NCBI RefSeq assembly: GCF_963664735.1
Contig: NZ_OY761553.1
Span: forward strand, 4,833,001 to 4,897,000
DNA: 64,000 nt
Direction of reading: 5' to 3'
Source of the DNA: an uncultured Cohaesibacter sp.
GTDB lineage: Bacteria > Pseudomonadota > Alphaproteobacteria > Rhizobiales > Cohaesibacteraceae
Shown: piece by piece, positions 49,563 through 59,457 of the stretch
Layout: each line of letters begins with the position of its first letter
Numbering within the stretch: the first letter of the stretch is position 1
Notes under the pieces: model-generated
Told to the model about the DNA's origin: nothing
What the model saw: only the letters and a program-made list of their open reading frames with translations
The model's database searches: none
Program-made: the position numbers and the translations under genes

Positions 49563-50717
49563 CTAAAAGCCTATCGCGGCGAAGAATATTGCAAATAGGC
49601 CATCGACCATTACCATTAGGAAAATGGATTTGACGACTGCTGCTGTTGTTCTTCTGCCCAGGCTTTCGGCGCTACCGCCCACTTGCAATCCTTCGCTGCA
49701 AGAGATCAGGGCAATAATCAACGCCATGAATGGAGCCTTTATGACGCCGACGAGAAATGTATTGATGGCAACAGCTTCTCTTAGCCAGTTGATATAGGTA
49801 ATCGGCGAGATGTCGGAATAGGCCCAGAGCAGCATGCCGCCGCCGACAAGTGCGGCAACATTTGCCACCAGCCCCAACAAGGGCAGTGCGATAATCAGGG
49901 CAATGACGCGCGGCGCAATGAGCACTTCAATGATATTCAGCCCCATGACGCGCATGGCATCAATTTCTTCGCGCATTTTCATGGAGCCGATTTCCGCAGT
50001 GAATGCACTGCCGGATCGTCCGGCAACGAGAATGGCTGTCAACAATATGCCGACTTCGCGAAGAACCAGAATGCCCACCAAATCAATGACGAAGGTTTCT
50101 GCACCAAATTTACGGAGTTGAAACGCGCCTTGCTGGGCAACGATGGCGCCAACAAGAAAGGACATCAGTGCCACAATCGGCACGGCTTTCAGTCCTGTCT
50201 GTTCCATGTGGTGAACAATGGACGTGAAGCGCAGTCTTCTGGGATTGATAAAATTCTTGATGAGGCTTGTAACGATCTCTCCGGTTAGAAATGCCAGTAT
50301 CCTTATATCCTTGAAAATTTCGACGACATCTTCGCCGGTCTTTTCAAGCACAGATATAAAGAAATTCTGGTTCTCTTGCGCGGGAGGGGGCGTCTGGTTC
50401 GTTGCGTCAACCGCATTGAACAGTGTTACGTGGTCAGGCTTGATTGGGTCTGCATGGGTGAGGTCCAATTTCAAGCCGCGCAGGAGGCGTATGATCACCC
50501 ACGCTCCAGACGTGTCCAAGGCGCAAAGGCCAGAAAGCTCGATCTTCCTGACATCTATATTATTCTTGATGGCCGTGTCTACCTGCTGGTCCGCGGCCGC
50601 TAGTGTATCAATTGTCCAGTCGCCGGATAGATAAAGCGTAGCTGGCTCGCCATCATTATGGGCCTGCAAAAGAGGCGATTGCCCTGAACCGGCAATGTCT
50701 TGGTCTTTTGGAGCCAT
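49563..50717 (-). CDS. mlaE: MlaE permease fused to an N-terminal STAS domain
   Basis: The integral membrane permease of the Mla system, 384 residues. The first 110 residues form a STAS-like domain (GEPATLYLSGDWTIDTLAAADQQVDTAI...IELSGLCALDTSGAWVIIRLLRG), which in E. coli is the separate protein MlaB. The remainder is the MlaE permease (LKAVPIVALMSFLVGAIVAQQGAFQLRKFGA...REVGILLTAILVAGRSGSAFTAEIGSMKMREEIDAMRVMG). Fusion of STAS and permease is common in alphaproteobacteria and explains the absence of a separate mlaB gene. Confidence 0.93.
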   Translation of the reverse strand: MAPKDQDIAGSGQSPLLQAHNDGEPATLYLSGDWTIDTLAAADQQVDTAIKNNIDVRKIELSGLCALDTSGAWVIIRLLRGLKLDLTHADPIKPDHVTLFNAVDATNQTPPPAQENQNFFISVLEKTGEDVVEIFKDIRILAFLTGEIVTSLIKNFINPRRLRFTSIVHHMEQTGLKAVPIVALMSFLVGAIVAQQGAFQLRKFGAETFVIDLVGILVLREVGILLTAILVAGRSGSAFTAEIGSMKMREEIDAMRVMGLNIIEVLIAPRVIALIIALPLLGLVANVAALVGGGMLLWAYSDISPITYINWLREAVAINTFLVGVIKAPFMALIIALISCSEGLQVGGSAESLGRRTTAAVVKSIFLMVMVDGLFAIFFAAIGF

Positions 50718-50901
50718 ACTTCACTTCGCCTTGTCATCGTTTTTGAAATGCTCATCGAAGACTAAAAGTTAAGCGATGAGAATCAATATGATTATAATTA
50801 TTTAAGCCATGAAACTACATATACAGAATTACCAAGGAGTCCCCATTCTTTATACAGTAAAAACGGCCTTCTTGCAGAGGGTCATTTGAACCAATTACGA
50901 T

Positions 50902-52107
50902 TTAATTTGAAGCTTCCTGCGGTTCATCCGCCTTTATGCGCCTGAGCGAGAAGAAACGGCTGGTCAGCAGCAAAAGGAAGGCGACCAGTCCAATCGCGCT
51001 CATGATCATAAAGGCAGATCCTTGCAGTTCCGCATAAAGAAAGCCTGAGGCTGTTGTGGCGAGTGCCGATAGTAAGCCGGTAAGCATCGTGTAGAGGCCT
51101 TGTGCAGTTCCCGAGAGTTCATCGTCGACCGTTTCATTGATGAAGAACATCATGCCCAAATGCGCGCAGCCAAAGGTGCCTGCATGCAGCACCTGAAGTA
51201 CGACATATCCATATGTTGGAAGTTCCAGAGGGAACGCAGCCCAACGGACAATCGCGGTGAGGGCGGCAATCATTATGAGCGCTTTCCAGTTCAGGCGTGC
51301 CGATATCCTCTTGGAAAAACGAAACAGAATGATTTCGGCGACTGAGGCTATGGACCACAAAATGCCGGTCATATTGGGCGCGATACCAATCTGGTTCCAA
51401 TAGATGGAGGAGAACGAATAGAGCATGCTGTGGGAGGCCTGAATTAGAGACGCTGCAAATAGAATGATCCAGAAACTGCCTTGGGCAAACTGTTTCAGCT
51501 GAGCCCAATCCAGTCGCGTTCCTTTGGAAAGGGTCTTGTTGTCGATCTGGCGAGGATCTGTCGGGAGGGTCATAGTCGAAAGAATGAAGAGCATATTGCC
51601 CATAACCAGCAACCAGATCACCTTGTTCGCTCCGAATATTTCCATGAAAAGCCCTGCGGCGAGATTGGCAATCATGAAGGCGAGGGTGCCAGAGCTGCGC
51701 ATGCGTCCATAATCAAGGCCAAATCGACGTGTTCCGGCAAGGGCCAGAGAGTCTCCAACCGGCACAATCGCGCTTTGGGCGATATGTGATAAGGCCATAA
51801 CAACGGCGATCCAGATTATGCTGTCGTTAAGCGTAATCAGCACAAAACTCAGGCCATAAACACTGCCGTAAATGCGCAGGGCCAGCCGCCGGTCGCCGAT
51901 TTTGTCCGAAATTGCCGCCATAATTGGCGTAAAAAGCACGCGAGCAATCATCGGTATGGTTAATATCAGGCCAATATGCTCGGCACTGAATGCCAAACTT
52001 TTAAGCCAAACCGCAAAAAACGGCACATAAATGCCATAGGGAAAGAAGAATCCGCCAAAAAAGAGGGACATTCGGACTGAGTATTTTTGCTGAATTTGGG
52101 CCTTCAT
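50902..52107 (-). CDS. MFS transporter (HcaT/MFS_1-like)
   Basis: A twelve-helix major facilitator of 401 residues. It begins MKAQIQQKYSVRMSLFFGGFFFPYGIYVPFFAVWLKS, has loop A-like ISDKIGDRRLALRIYG after helix 2, and contains a conserved ETVDDELSGTAQGLYTMLTGLLSALATTASGFLY near helix 10-11. This pattern is the MFS_1-like group that includes HcaT and LacY-related permeases. The ATG at 52107 is chosen; an extended frame to 52245 would overlap the divergent gene. The substrate is unknown. Confidence 0.83.
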   Translation of the reverse strand: MKAQIQQKYSVRMSLFFGGFFFPYGIYVPFFAVWLKSLAFSAEHIGLILTIPMIARVLFTPIMAAISDKIGDRRLALRIYGSVYGLSFVLITLNDSIIWIAVVMALSHIAQSAIVPVGDSLALAGTRRFGLDYGRMRSSGTLAFMIANLAAGLFMEIFGANKVIWLLVMGNMLFILSTMTLPTDPRQIDNKTLSKGTRLDWAQLKQFAQGSFWIILFAASLIQASHSMLYSFSSIYWNQIGIAPNMTGILWSIASVAEIILFRFSKRISARLNWKALIMIAALTAIVRWAAFPLELPTYGYVVLQVLHAGTFGCAHLGMMFFINETVDDELSGTAQGLYTMLTGLLSALATTASGFLYAELQGSAFMIMSAIGLVAFLLLLTSRFFSLRRIKADEPQEASN

Positions 52108-52226
52108 CGCGGGTTTGCCTGCTAAAAAGTAAAATTGCGTTAAGATTTGGCCTGTAGCATCAGACGGTGAGAATGCGTATATCGAGCCTGATTCGCGCCA
52201 TTTACGATAGGAATTTGGTCTGAACC

Positions 52227-53747
52227 ATGAGCAAACCAATGCCACCTTCCCCGCTGAGACAAGAGGACTATCTGGCGATTGAATCCGCCGTGATGGAAAC
52301 TGCCAGAGGACGCTGGTTTCTTGCGGAATATGCCCGTAGAAATCGGAATGCAGATACAGATACCTTATTGACGGCGATCGATAAACTGGAAAAAACGATC
52401 GTACGTGAAAGAGCTCCGTCTTCCTTGATGCATCAGGTGCGCATGGATCTGGCTGATATGGCCAGTGCCATAGATCGCACCAAGAAGGAAATCGCTCAGA
52501 TCAAGCATGAGGACAATGAAGGATCCGAACGCTTCGAACGGGCGACGATGGAACTGGATGCCATTGTATCTCAGACAGAAAGTGCTACCGGCGACATTCT
52601 GAGCGCCGCTGAAAAAATACAGGAATTTGCCTGGACGCTGCGCGAACAGGGCGCAGATAACGACAAGTGTGATGAACTGGACATGGAAGCGACCAACATC
52701 TATATGGCGTGTTCGTTCCAGGACTTGACCGGTCAACGTATCCGTAAAATTGTGGATGCCATGCGCTATGTAGAGAGCCGCATCAATTCCATGATTGATA
52801 TCTGGGGCTTTGAGTCCGATGGAGTTGAAGTCGACCAGAACCATCATCGAAGCCATGATGTGCGGCCTGATGCCCACTTGCTCAATGGTCCGGCCTTGGC
52901 TGGAGAAGGGGTTGATCAGGGCGATGTTGACATGCTGTTCGATAATGCAAATCTGCATGAACAAGCCGATCAGGATGATGTTGACGCCCTTTTTGACAAT
53001 GCTCCAACCATCGACAATGAAGCAGACGACCTGCCTGAGGAAATGAGTCAGGATGCTGCGGATGCCTTGTTTGCGACAGATTCTGTATCAAGCGATGAAG
53101 ATGAAGTTGACTTGAGCGAAGCCGAGGATGCTTCTGAGGCGGCTGCGGATGTTGAAGAAGAATTCGTCGAGGATGCCGAGTTCGAGGCAGTCGCTGAAGA
53201 CGAGGCCGCCGCTGAAGATGCTTTTGCCGCTGAAGTTGACGATAATGTTTCAGAAGAGGCTGCTTCCGAATCCGAGAACGTCGTGGAAGATGCGACTGAT
53301 GCAGAAGAAATGGTTTCTGTACAGGATGGCGACGTCGAATTTGTTGATATGCAGGATCTCGATTGGGCCTCTGCTTCTGAAGCTTCCGAATATCTGGAAA
53401 CTGTTGAACCTGAAGCCCAGCAAGAGACCGAGGCTGCGTCTGAAGAAGCGACTGAGGTTGAAGCCACCTCGGAGCTTGATGATTTTGATGCGCTGGAAGT
53501 CGAAGCCGAGGGGGATGTATTCGAAACAGCATCTGCCGATGATGAAGATGGCAAGCTCGAAGCTGCTGGTGAGGTAGATCCCGAGGCTGAGTCTGATGCT
53601 GAGATGGAAGCCATGATGGACGGTGAGGCCGATATCTTTGCCTCCGCAGATGTGTTCGATTCTGCTTTGGATGAAGAATTGGCGTCCAGTGACGAGCAAG
53701 AAGAAGAGCCAATGGATCTGCGTGATCGTGTGGCTCAGTTTAGCTGA
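52227..53747 (+). CDS. CheZ-like phosphatase with a long acidic C-terminal tail
   Basis: A 506-residue protein. Residues about 1-200 form the helical CheZ-like domain (LLTAIDKLEKTIVRERAPSSLMHQVRMDLADMASAIDRTKKEI). The highly conserved active-site segment is ACSFQDLTGQRIRKIVDAMRYVE, matching the QDLTGQ motif of CheZ that dephosphorylates CheY. The rest, about residues 225-506, is low-complexity and extremely rich in Asp, Glu and Ala (for example EDEAAAEDAFAAEVDDN), ending MDLRDRVAQFS. Such tails are seen in related Rhizobiales proteins. The link to chemotaxis is a family inference; no che genes are nearby apart from the receptor at 37.7 kb. Confidence 0.8.
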   Translation: MSKPMPPSPLRQEDYLAIESAVMETARGRWFLAEYARRNRNADTDTLLTAIDKLEKTIVRERAPSSLMHQVRMDLADMASAIDRTKKEIAQIKHEDNEGSERFERATMELDAIVSQTESATGDILSAAEKIQEFAWTLREQGADNDKCDELDMEATNIYMACSFQDLTGQRIRKIVDAMRYVESRINSMIDIWGFESDGVEVDQNHHRSHDVRPDAHLLNGPALAGEGVDQGDVDMLFDNANLHEQADQDDVDALFDNAPTIDNEADDLPEEMSQDAADALFATDSVSSDEDEVDLSEAEDASEAAADVEEEFVEDAEFEAVAEDEAAAEDAFAAEVDDNVSEEAASESENVVEDATDAEEMVSVQDGDVEFVDMQDLDWASASEASEYLETVEPEAQQETEAASEEATEVEATSELDDFDALEVEAEGDVFETASADDEDGKLEAAGEVDPEAESDAEMEAMMDGEADIFASADVFDSALDEELASSDEQEEEPMDLRDRVAQFS

Positions 53748-53802
53748 TCATTTTTATATTCCTGCTCGCCGGACCGAGGCGATTGCACGAAAAATATCGA
53801 AT

Positions 53803-53831
53803 AAAAAAGGGTGCCCTTGGCACCCTTTTTC
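53803..53831 (+). terminator. Intrinsic terminator of the CheZ-like gene
   Basis: Stem GGGTGCC/GGCACCC with a 3-nt loop, A-run before and T-run after, so it can also serve the convergent giant gene. Confidence 0.88.
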
Positions 53832-53895
53832 TTTAGCTGTGTGGCGAGGCTGACGATTGAGCATCAGCCTCGATTTTTGAAATCAGCCAAACGCC

Positions 53896-56800
53896 TTAGC
53901 CTAGGCGGCCGCTGGCATGGGCAAGCATCGTATATATCTTGCCGGTATCCGAGGTGAGATAGTTCATCGTAGTGGTGCCGTCACGATCTTTTCTTGAAAT
54001 ATCGTCCAGTATCCGTTCGAAGTCACCTACATAGCGGTTTACCGTGTTGCGGAAGTCGGTGTCGCGCTGATAGCGCATGCGTACATCCTCGAAGGTCTGT
54101 TGACCTTTGAGAGTGTAGAGGCGACGGGTAAAGCTGCCCCCTTCGCCGCGACGATAGCTTTCCCAAGCTTCCGACTGATTGTTTGTGTCAATACCGCGGA
54201 TGATATCCTTGGAGATTGGCGCCAGAGCTTCGGCATCTCCCGGCTGAGGGATATTGTCTTCCGGCTGGGATGCGCGGCGCAGCAGATCGGAAACCCAGCC
54301 GCCAGAGCGACCTTCGTGATCATCCCGTTGAGCCGGTTGAGCATAGTTGCTTGCGGGCTGCTGAGGCTGTTGCTTTGGCTGTTCAGGCTGGCGCATTGGC
54401 TGTTGCTGCTGAACCGGCTGACTTGGGCGCTGGTTCATGGAGGCCTGAGCCGTGTTGCGCTGCTGATTGGAGCGATCAGAAGAGGACACGGTATCAAACA
54501 TGTTGCCGTGACGCTGAACAACGCGCGACAGTTCCTTCAGAGCATCGATTTGCTCGGAAACGACACGGCGCATTGCTCCGGTTGCTTCTCTGGTTTCTGT
54601 CGGAAGTTCGGTCAGACCCTGCTTCAGTTCGGCCCGTGTGACGTCCAGATCACGTTTGATTTCTTGCGTGATCGCACGGATGTCCTGCGTTGCCTGTTCG
54701 AAGCGGCTGTTTGCATCTGCCATCGACTGAGCCATTTCTTCGCTCATCTCGCGCTGTACTGCACGGATGGACTCTGCTGCTCTTCTTCCTTCAGAAGCGG
54801 CATTGATGCGCAGTTGTTCCAGCTGATCCATTACTTCCTTGGAGACGCCTTCGGTGCTCTGGCTGAGCAGCATTCCAACATCTCTTGCACGTCCCTCTGC
54901 GGTGCTGAGGGTGCTTGCAATAATCGAAGTGAAGTTGTTGAGGACATTTTCGATAGCCTCGGTACGCTGAGCCAGATCTTCGGTCATGCTGGAGAGCATT
55001 GCGCGGCGTTCTTCGACCGTGCCTTCCAGTCGATCATTGGTGTTTTCCATGATCCGGGTCGTATTGACCAGTGCTGTGGCCTGCTCTTCAAATTTGTCTG
55101 TAAGAGAGGAGACCTGCCCAAGGATGCTGTTGGAAACATCGCGCAGATCATGCACATGGCCGGTGAGTTGGTTCGTGGAATTACCAGCCTCATTGACAAC
55201 CGTTTCGACGACATTGCGGAACTGGCTGGTCTGTTCAGACAAGCTGGTTTCGATGGTCGAAAGGCTATGACCTGCATTGAGCAGAAGCTCTGACAAGGTT
55301 TCGTTGGCGTGTTTCAGGCGCTCAACGATTTCCGTGCCATCAGCACGCAACAGCTCGTTGGTGCTGCTCATGGACTGGCTTGCCTCGTCGGAAGCTATGC
55401 GCATGGCTTCCACAAGACGCTTGTTCGAGGTGTCGAGCTTGATGATCGCATCGTGGCTGCTTTGTGCAATCGACTTGACCAGGTTGCTGGACGAGGTTTC
55501 GAGAGCAATTCTGGCCTGATCCGAGCTGATGGTAAGGGCTTCCACCGTGCGCTTGGAGCTTTCGTCCATCGCAGTGAGTGTCTCGGTTGATTTCTCGCCG
55601 ATGGTTTCGACCGCTTGACGAGAGCTTTCCGTGAGAGCCGAAACGGCGCGTCTGGACCCTTCATCAAGAGCAGCCAGGGTGCCGCTCGATGTTTCACTCA
55701 GTGCGTGGACTGCACGCCGTGACGTATTCTCAAATGCGGCCAAGGCGCTGCTTGAGTTCTCCGTAAGGGCAGAAACCGTCCGCTGAGATGTTTCTTCAAA
55801 GGCTGCCAGCGTCTCGCTTGAGCTATCGCTAAGAGCCTTGGCGGCCAATTCTGCACTTGAGGAGAGAGCAAACTGCGTACGGGACGTGCTTTCTTCAAGC
55901 ATGCTTACTGCTTGCTGAGCGCTGTCGGACATGGTTTGTGCCGCACGTTCGGTGCTTGCTGTCAACGAGCCAACAGAACGATCGGTGTTTTCTGTGATCG
56001 CCTGAACGGCGCGGCTTGTGCTCTCGTTGAGCGTATCCGTTGCCCGGGAGCTGTTTTCACTGATGGCGCTGACTAGCTGTTCGCCAGTTTGAGCCAGAGT
56101 TTGTGAGGCGCGTGCGCTTTCCTGAGCCACTGCACGAGCAATCTCGCCACCGCGGCTGGACAGGCTGTGAATGATGCTTTCTCCGGCCTTCTGGAAGGTC
56201 TCGGTGATGCTTTCAGAACGGCTGTCCAATGCATGGACAACTGCGTTGCCTTTTTCATCCAGAATGGAGGAAAGCTCGGCAGAGCGAGAGCCCAGAACCG
56301 CATTGAAGCTTTCTGTCTTTTCGGTGATCTCTGCGCTTGCTGTTGTTAGGGTGGATGCAAGAGCATCACGAGCCTTGGCGCTTTCGGTCGCAAAGTTGGT
56401 AGAGATTGCGTTCAGGCGATCATTGAGGATGGCCTCGATCTGAGCCGACCGGCTGTCGAGAGTTTCGGCCACTTCAAAGACCTTGCTGCCCAGAGATACG
56501 TTGATCTCGGCAACGCGATCTGACAGGGTTTCCGTAAGCTCGTGGGCCTGACGTGACAGGGTTTCTCCAACCAGAGTAAGGCGCTTGTCCATGCTCTCGT
56601 TGATATCATTCTGGCCTTGTGAGTAGGCCGTGGCGATATCTCTGGTGCGCTCAAGCAGGGTTTCGTTGATGTTGCGCGCACGATTGTCGAGGGTCTCGTC
56701 GAGCTTGCTGGTTCTTTCTTCCAGCGCCGAGTTGAGCGTATCTGCCTTGGTTGCGAAATTCATCGTCAGGCTGGATACGCTGTCTTCGAAGCCGCTGAGG

Positions 56801-59457
56801 CGTGTGGCAATTTCCTGTTCGAAATTCTCGGTGCGGCTTGTAAGAGCGTTTGCCACTTCCTCGGCGCGCGCCGAAACGCTGACGGTAAAGCCTTCCAGCC
56901 GGGTATCGAGAAGGGTTTCGATTTCTCCTGCGCGTGCAAACAGGGTCTGGTCAAGCGAGTTGATGCGCTGATCCATGGACTGGCTGAGCGAGTCAAGTCT
57001 ATCACCCAGATGGCTGACAAGGTTGGTGCCGCCAACCGTGATGATTTCGTCGAATGCCTTGACGCGCTCTTCCATTGCCTTGCGAATATCTTCGCTCTGG
57101 CCTTGAAGGGCGTTGGTGAGTTCACCACCGGCATTCTCGAACAGTTCCTTGACCTTGTTGCCGCGCTGGGCAATGACCTTGGCGATTTCGGTACCGACCA
57201 TGGCCAGACGCTCGGTAACTTCCATGGAGCGAGAATTGAGTGCATCCGTTGCCTTGCCGGTTGCCTGTTCGAGATTTTCCGACATGGCCTTGGATTGGGA
57301 TTCAAGCACATTGTTCATGCTGCTTGTCCGCTCATCCAGCATGGAGCCAAGATTGTTGGCGTGGGCTTCGAGCTGCTCGTTGAGTTCGCCACCCTTGACT
57401 GCAACCGTGTGATGAATGCGGTCGGCAGTGGTGTCCAGTTTGCTGGAAAGCTGCTCGCCCTGCGAGGACAGTGTTTCGGAAATATGCGTGCCGGTTTCCG
57501 TCATGCGATGGGTGAGAGTATCGCCGGTTCTGGAAATCGTCTGGGCAATGTTGGTACCTGTTTCGTCCAGTTTCTCGTTGATCTCGGTTCCACGCAGGGA
57601 AAGATCGACAAGAAGAGCGTCGCCAGTGCCTTTGAGAGCCTGGGAAACTTCGGAAGACCGTTCCGTGATCGCTGTAACGATTTCGGTGCCCTGAGTGCGG
57701 ATATTTTCGGCAACAGTCGAGCCGGTTTCCGACATGGAACGCGTCATCGTCGTGCTGATTTCGGAGAGGCTGCCGGTAACTGCCGTGCCGATTTCTCTCA
57801 GTTCCGAGGTGATAGAACCGCCGGTTTGGGCAAGATTGGTCGTTACATCCGAACCGAATGTCTTGAGGTTGTCGGTCAGGGATTGGCCCGTCGTGGCGAT
57901 ATTTTCCGTGACTTCGGTGCCGATGGTTTTGAGCTCGTTGCTGAGAGAACCGCCGGTGTAAGCCAGATTTGCGGTCACTTCTTCGCCAATCGTTCTGAAT
58001 TCGCCGGTCAGGCTGCTTCCTGTATTGGACAGGTTCGCGGTGACTTCTGAGCCAACATTTCTCAGCTCGCTGGTGAGGGCGCTGCCTGTTGTCGCGAGAT
58101 TTTCTGTAACCTCGGAGCCGATGGACTGCAGCTCACTGGTAAGAGCATTGCCTGTCGTTGACAGATTTGCGGTTACGTCGTTGCCGATGGACTGCAGACT
58201 GGTGTTGAGACCTGCTCCAACCTCGGCGATATTGTTCGTCACGGTTTCGCCGGTTTGAGACAGTGTAGAGGTCAGTTCTTGTCCTGCGCCAATGAAGCGA
58301 TCGGTGACTTCATGTCCGATGCTTGCCAACTGGCTGGTCAGGTCGCTGCCCGTCATTTCCAGTTTCTGGGAAATATCTGAACCGGACATGGTCAACTGAT
58401 TGGTGATCGATTGGCCTGCGTCGGTCAGCGACTCGGTAACATTCGCACCAGTCGTTGACAAACGGTCAACCAGATCGGAGCCGCGATTGGAGAGCACATT
58501 GACCATTGTCTCGCCAGCGTTGGCCAGTGCGATGGTGATCTGCTCGCCTTTTTCGGCCAGCGAAAGGGTAACGCGTGAGCCAGCGTCGGAAACGCTCTTG
58601 GAAATGGACTCGCTGGTGGTGTTGAGCTCATCGGAGAGGCTCGTGTGAGCGCCGGAAATTGATGCTCTGACGCGTTCGGAGTTGGTTACGATGGCTTCAC
58701 GCTGGGTGATCAATTCGTCGATCAGTGAGCGGATGCGCAGTTCGTTTTCCGTGTAGGCGCGTTCCAGCGAGGAAACCTCGTTGTGCACCATGACTTCCAG
58801 TTCGGAAGCCCGTGCAAGCGCTCGTTCGATGCCGTCACTCATGGAGGCCACTTCGCGGCGGATGGCCTGACCCACATTGACGACAGACTCTTTGGCCACA
58901 TTTTCAGGCTCAACCAGGCGCATGGCGACTTGCGTCATTGCGTTTGAAACCTGGCGCATTTCATGAGCACGGATGACGATGTACGCCATCATGAAAAATA
59001 GAATGACAGGTAGGAAAATTCCGGCGAGTGCGGCTAGAGCAGCCGGAGAATTCATCAGGGAGGCAAACCCGTCTTGTGCAATCTGCTCACCACCGAAGCC
59101 CATAAAGAATATGGCTCCGCCAATGGCTACCCAGAACAGCGATAGTATTGTGGCAAACATGTAAGGCGCAGAGCTTGGTGGCTGCTGCAGGGAATGCAAC
59201 AAATGTCCGACCGACTGCTGATCGTCGTTTGCAGGCCTTGGTTTGACTTTTTTACTTCGGGATTCCCCTTTGGATGAGGAGCCGTCAGCCTTGGACGCGA
59301 CGTTGTCGCTCGCGTTATCCTTGGCTTTGTTAGCATTGCCTTTGGACCTGGATTCATTTGCCTCATCGGAGACGTCGAAATCCATTTTCAAAGCGTCTTC
59401 AACCGCCGACAGAGCCGCTTCTGTCGGATCCTGAATCTTTGGAGACTTCGTTACCAT
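53896..59457 (-). CDS. Giant coiled-coil protein, Growth Pole Ring (GPR)-like, 1853 aa
   Basis: An apolipoprotein-like membrane protein of the kind that forms the growth-pole ring in Agrobacterium (GPR) and is called RgsE in Sinorhizobium. In order: a Lys/Ser-rich cytoplasmic N-terminus (1-95); membrane helices at about 100-121 and 139-162; a rod of 22-residue repeats (for example about residues 419-570, units such as SIGSEVTENLATTGSALTSE; and a second set in DNA 55440-56060, units such as TSSGTLAALDEGSRRAVSAL); further coiled coil; a Pro/Gln-rich linker (QPVQQQQPMRQPEQPKQQPQ); and a conserved C-terminal domain (GGSFTRRLYTLKGQQTF...). The family assignment is from general resemblance, length and order. 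It predicts polar, asymmetric growth. Confidence 0.75.
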   Translation of the reverse strand: MVTKSPKIQDPTEAALSAVEDALKMDFDVSDEANESRSKGNANKAKDNASDNVASKADGSSSKGESRSKKVKPRPANDDQQSVGHLLHSLQQPPSSAPYMFATILSLFWVAIGGAIFFMGFGGEQIAQDGFASLMNSPAALAALAGIFLPVILFFMMAYIVIRAHEMRQVSNAMTQVAMRLVEPENVAKESVVNVGQAIRREVASMSDGIERALARASELEVMVHNEVSSLERAYTENELRIRSLIDELITQREAIVTNSERVRASISGAHTSLSDELNTTSESISKSVSDAGSRVTLSLAEKGEQITIALANAGETMVNVLSNRGSDLVDRLSTTGANVTESLTDAGQSITNQLTMSGSDISQKLEMTGSDLTSQLASIGHEVTDRFIGAGQELTSTLSQTGETVTNNIAEVGAGLNTSLQSIGNDVTANLSTTGNALTSELQSIGSEVTENLATTGSALTSELRNVGSEVTANLSNTGSSLTGEFRTIGEEVTANLAYTGGSLSNELKTIGTEVTENIATTGQSLTDNLKTFGSDVTTNLAQTGGSITSELREIGTAVTGSLSEISTTMTRSMSETGSTVAENIRTQGTEIVTAITERSSEVSQALKGTGDALLVDLSLRGTEINEKLDETGTNIAQTISRTGDTLTHRMTETGTHISETLSSQGEQLSSKLDTTADRIHHTVAVKGGELNEQLEAHANNLGSMLDERTSSMNNVLESQSKAMSENLEQATGKATDALNSRSMEVTERLAMVGTEIAKVIAQRGNKVKELFENAGGELTNALQGQSEDIRKAMEERVKAFDEIITVGGTNLVSHLGDRLDSLSQSMDQRINSLDQTLFARAGEIETLLDTRLEGFTVSVSARAEEVANALTSRTENFEQEIATRLSGFEDSVSSLTMNFATKADTLNSALEERTSKLDETLDNRARNINETLLERTRDIATAYSQGQNDINESMDKRLTLVGETLSRQAHELTETLSDRVAEINVSLGSKVFEVAETLDSRSAQIEAILNDRLNAISTNFATESAKARDALASTLTTASAEITEKTESFNAVLGSRSAELSSILDEKGNAVVHALDSRSESITETFQKAGESIIHSLSSRGGEIARAVAQESARASQTLAQTGEQLVSAISENSSRATDTLNESTSRAVQAITENTDRSVGSLTASTERAAQTMSDSAQQAVSMLEESTSRTQFALSSSAELAAKALSDSSSETLAAFEETSQRTVSALTENSSSALAAFENTSRRAVHALSETSSGTLAALDEGSRRAVSALTESSRQAVETIGEKSTETLTAMDESSKRTVEALTISSDQARIALETSSSNLVKSIAQSSHDAIIKLDTSNKRLVEAMRIASDEASQSMSSTNELLRADGTEIVERLKHANETLSELLLNAGHSLSTIETSLSEQTSQFRNVVETVVNEAGNSTNQLTGHVHDLRDVSNSILGQVSSLTDKFEEQATALVNTTRIMENTNDRLEGTVEERRAMLSSMTEDLAQRTEAIENVLNNFTSIIASTLSTAEGRARDVGMLLSQSTEGVSKEVMDQLEQLRINAASEGRRAAESIRAVQREMSEEMAQSMADANSRFEQATQDIRAITQEIKRDLDVTRAELKQGLTELPTETREATGAMRRVVSEQIDALKELSRVVQRHGNMFDTVSSSDRSNQQRNTAQASMNQRPSQPVQQQQPMRQPEQPKQQPQQPASNYAQPAQRDDHEGRSGGWVSDLLRRASQPEDNIPQPGDAEALAPISKDIIRGIDTNNQSEAWESYRRGEGGSFTRRLYTLKGQQTFEDVRMRYQRDTDFRNTVNRYVGDFERILDDISRKDRDGTTTMNYLTSDTGKIYTMLAHASGRLG

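Noticed and set aside
52108-52245. 46-residue N-terminal extension of the MFS transporter
   Set aside because: It overlaps the start of the divergent CheZ-like gene and lacks hydrophobic or family features.
57745-58210. Regular 66-bp repeats that could suggest a CRISPR array or satellite repeat
   Set aside because: They are imperfect and stay in frame with 22-residue protein repeats. There are no constant repeats with unique spacers.
54100-58258. Several long open frames on the plus strand opposite the giant protein gene (up to about 397 codons)
   Set aside because: They mirror the repetitive, biased codon use of the real gene, have no ribosome binding site or family resemblance, and lack the coherent domain order of the minus-strand protein.
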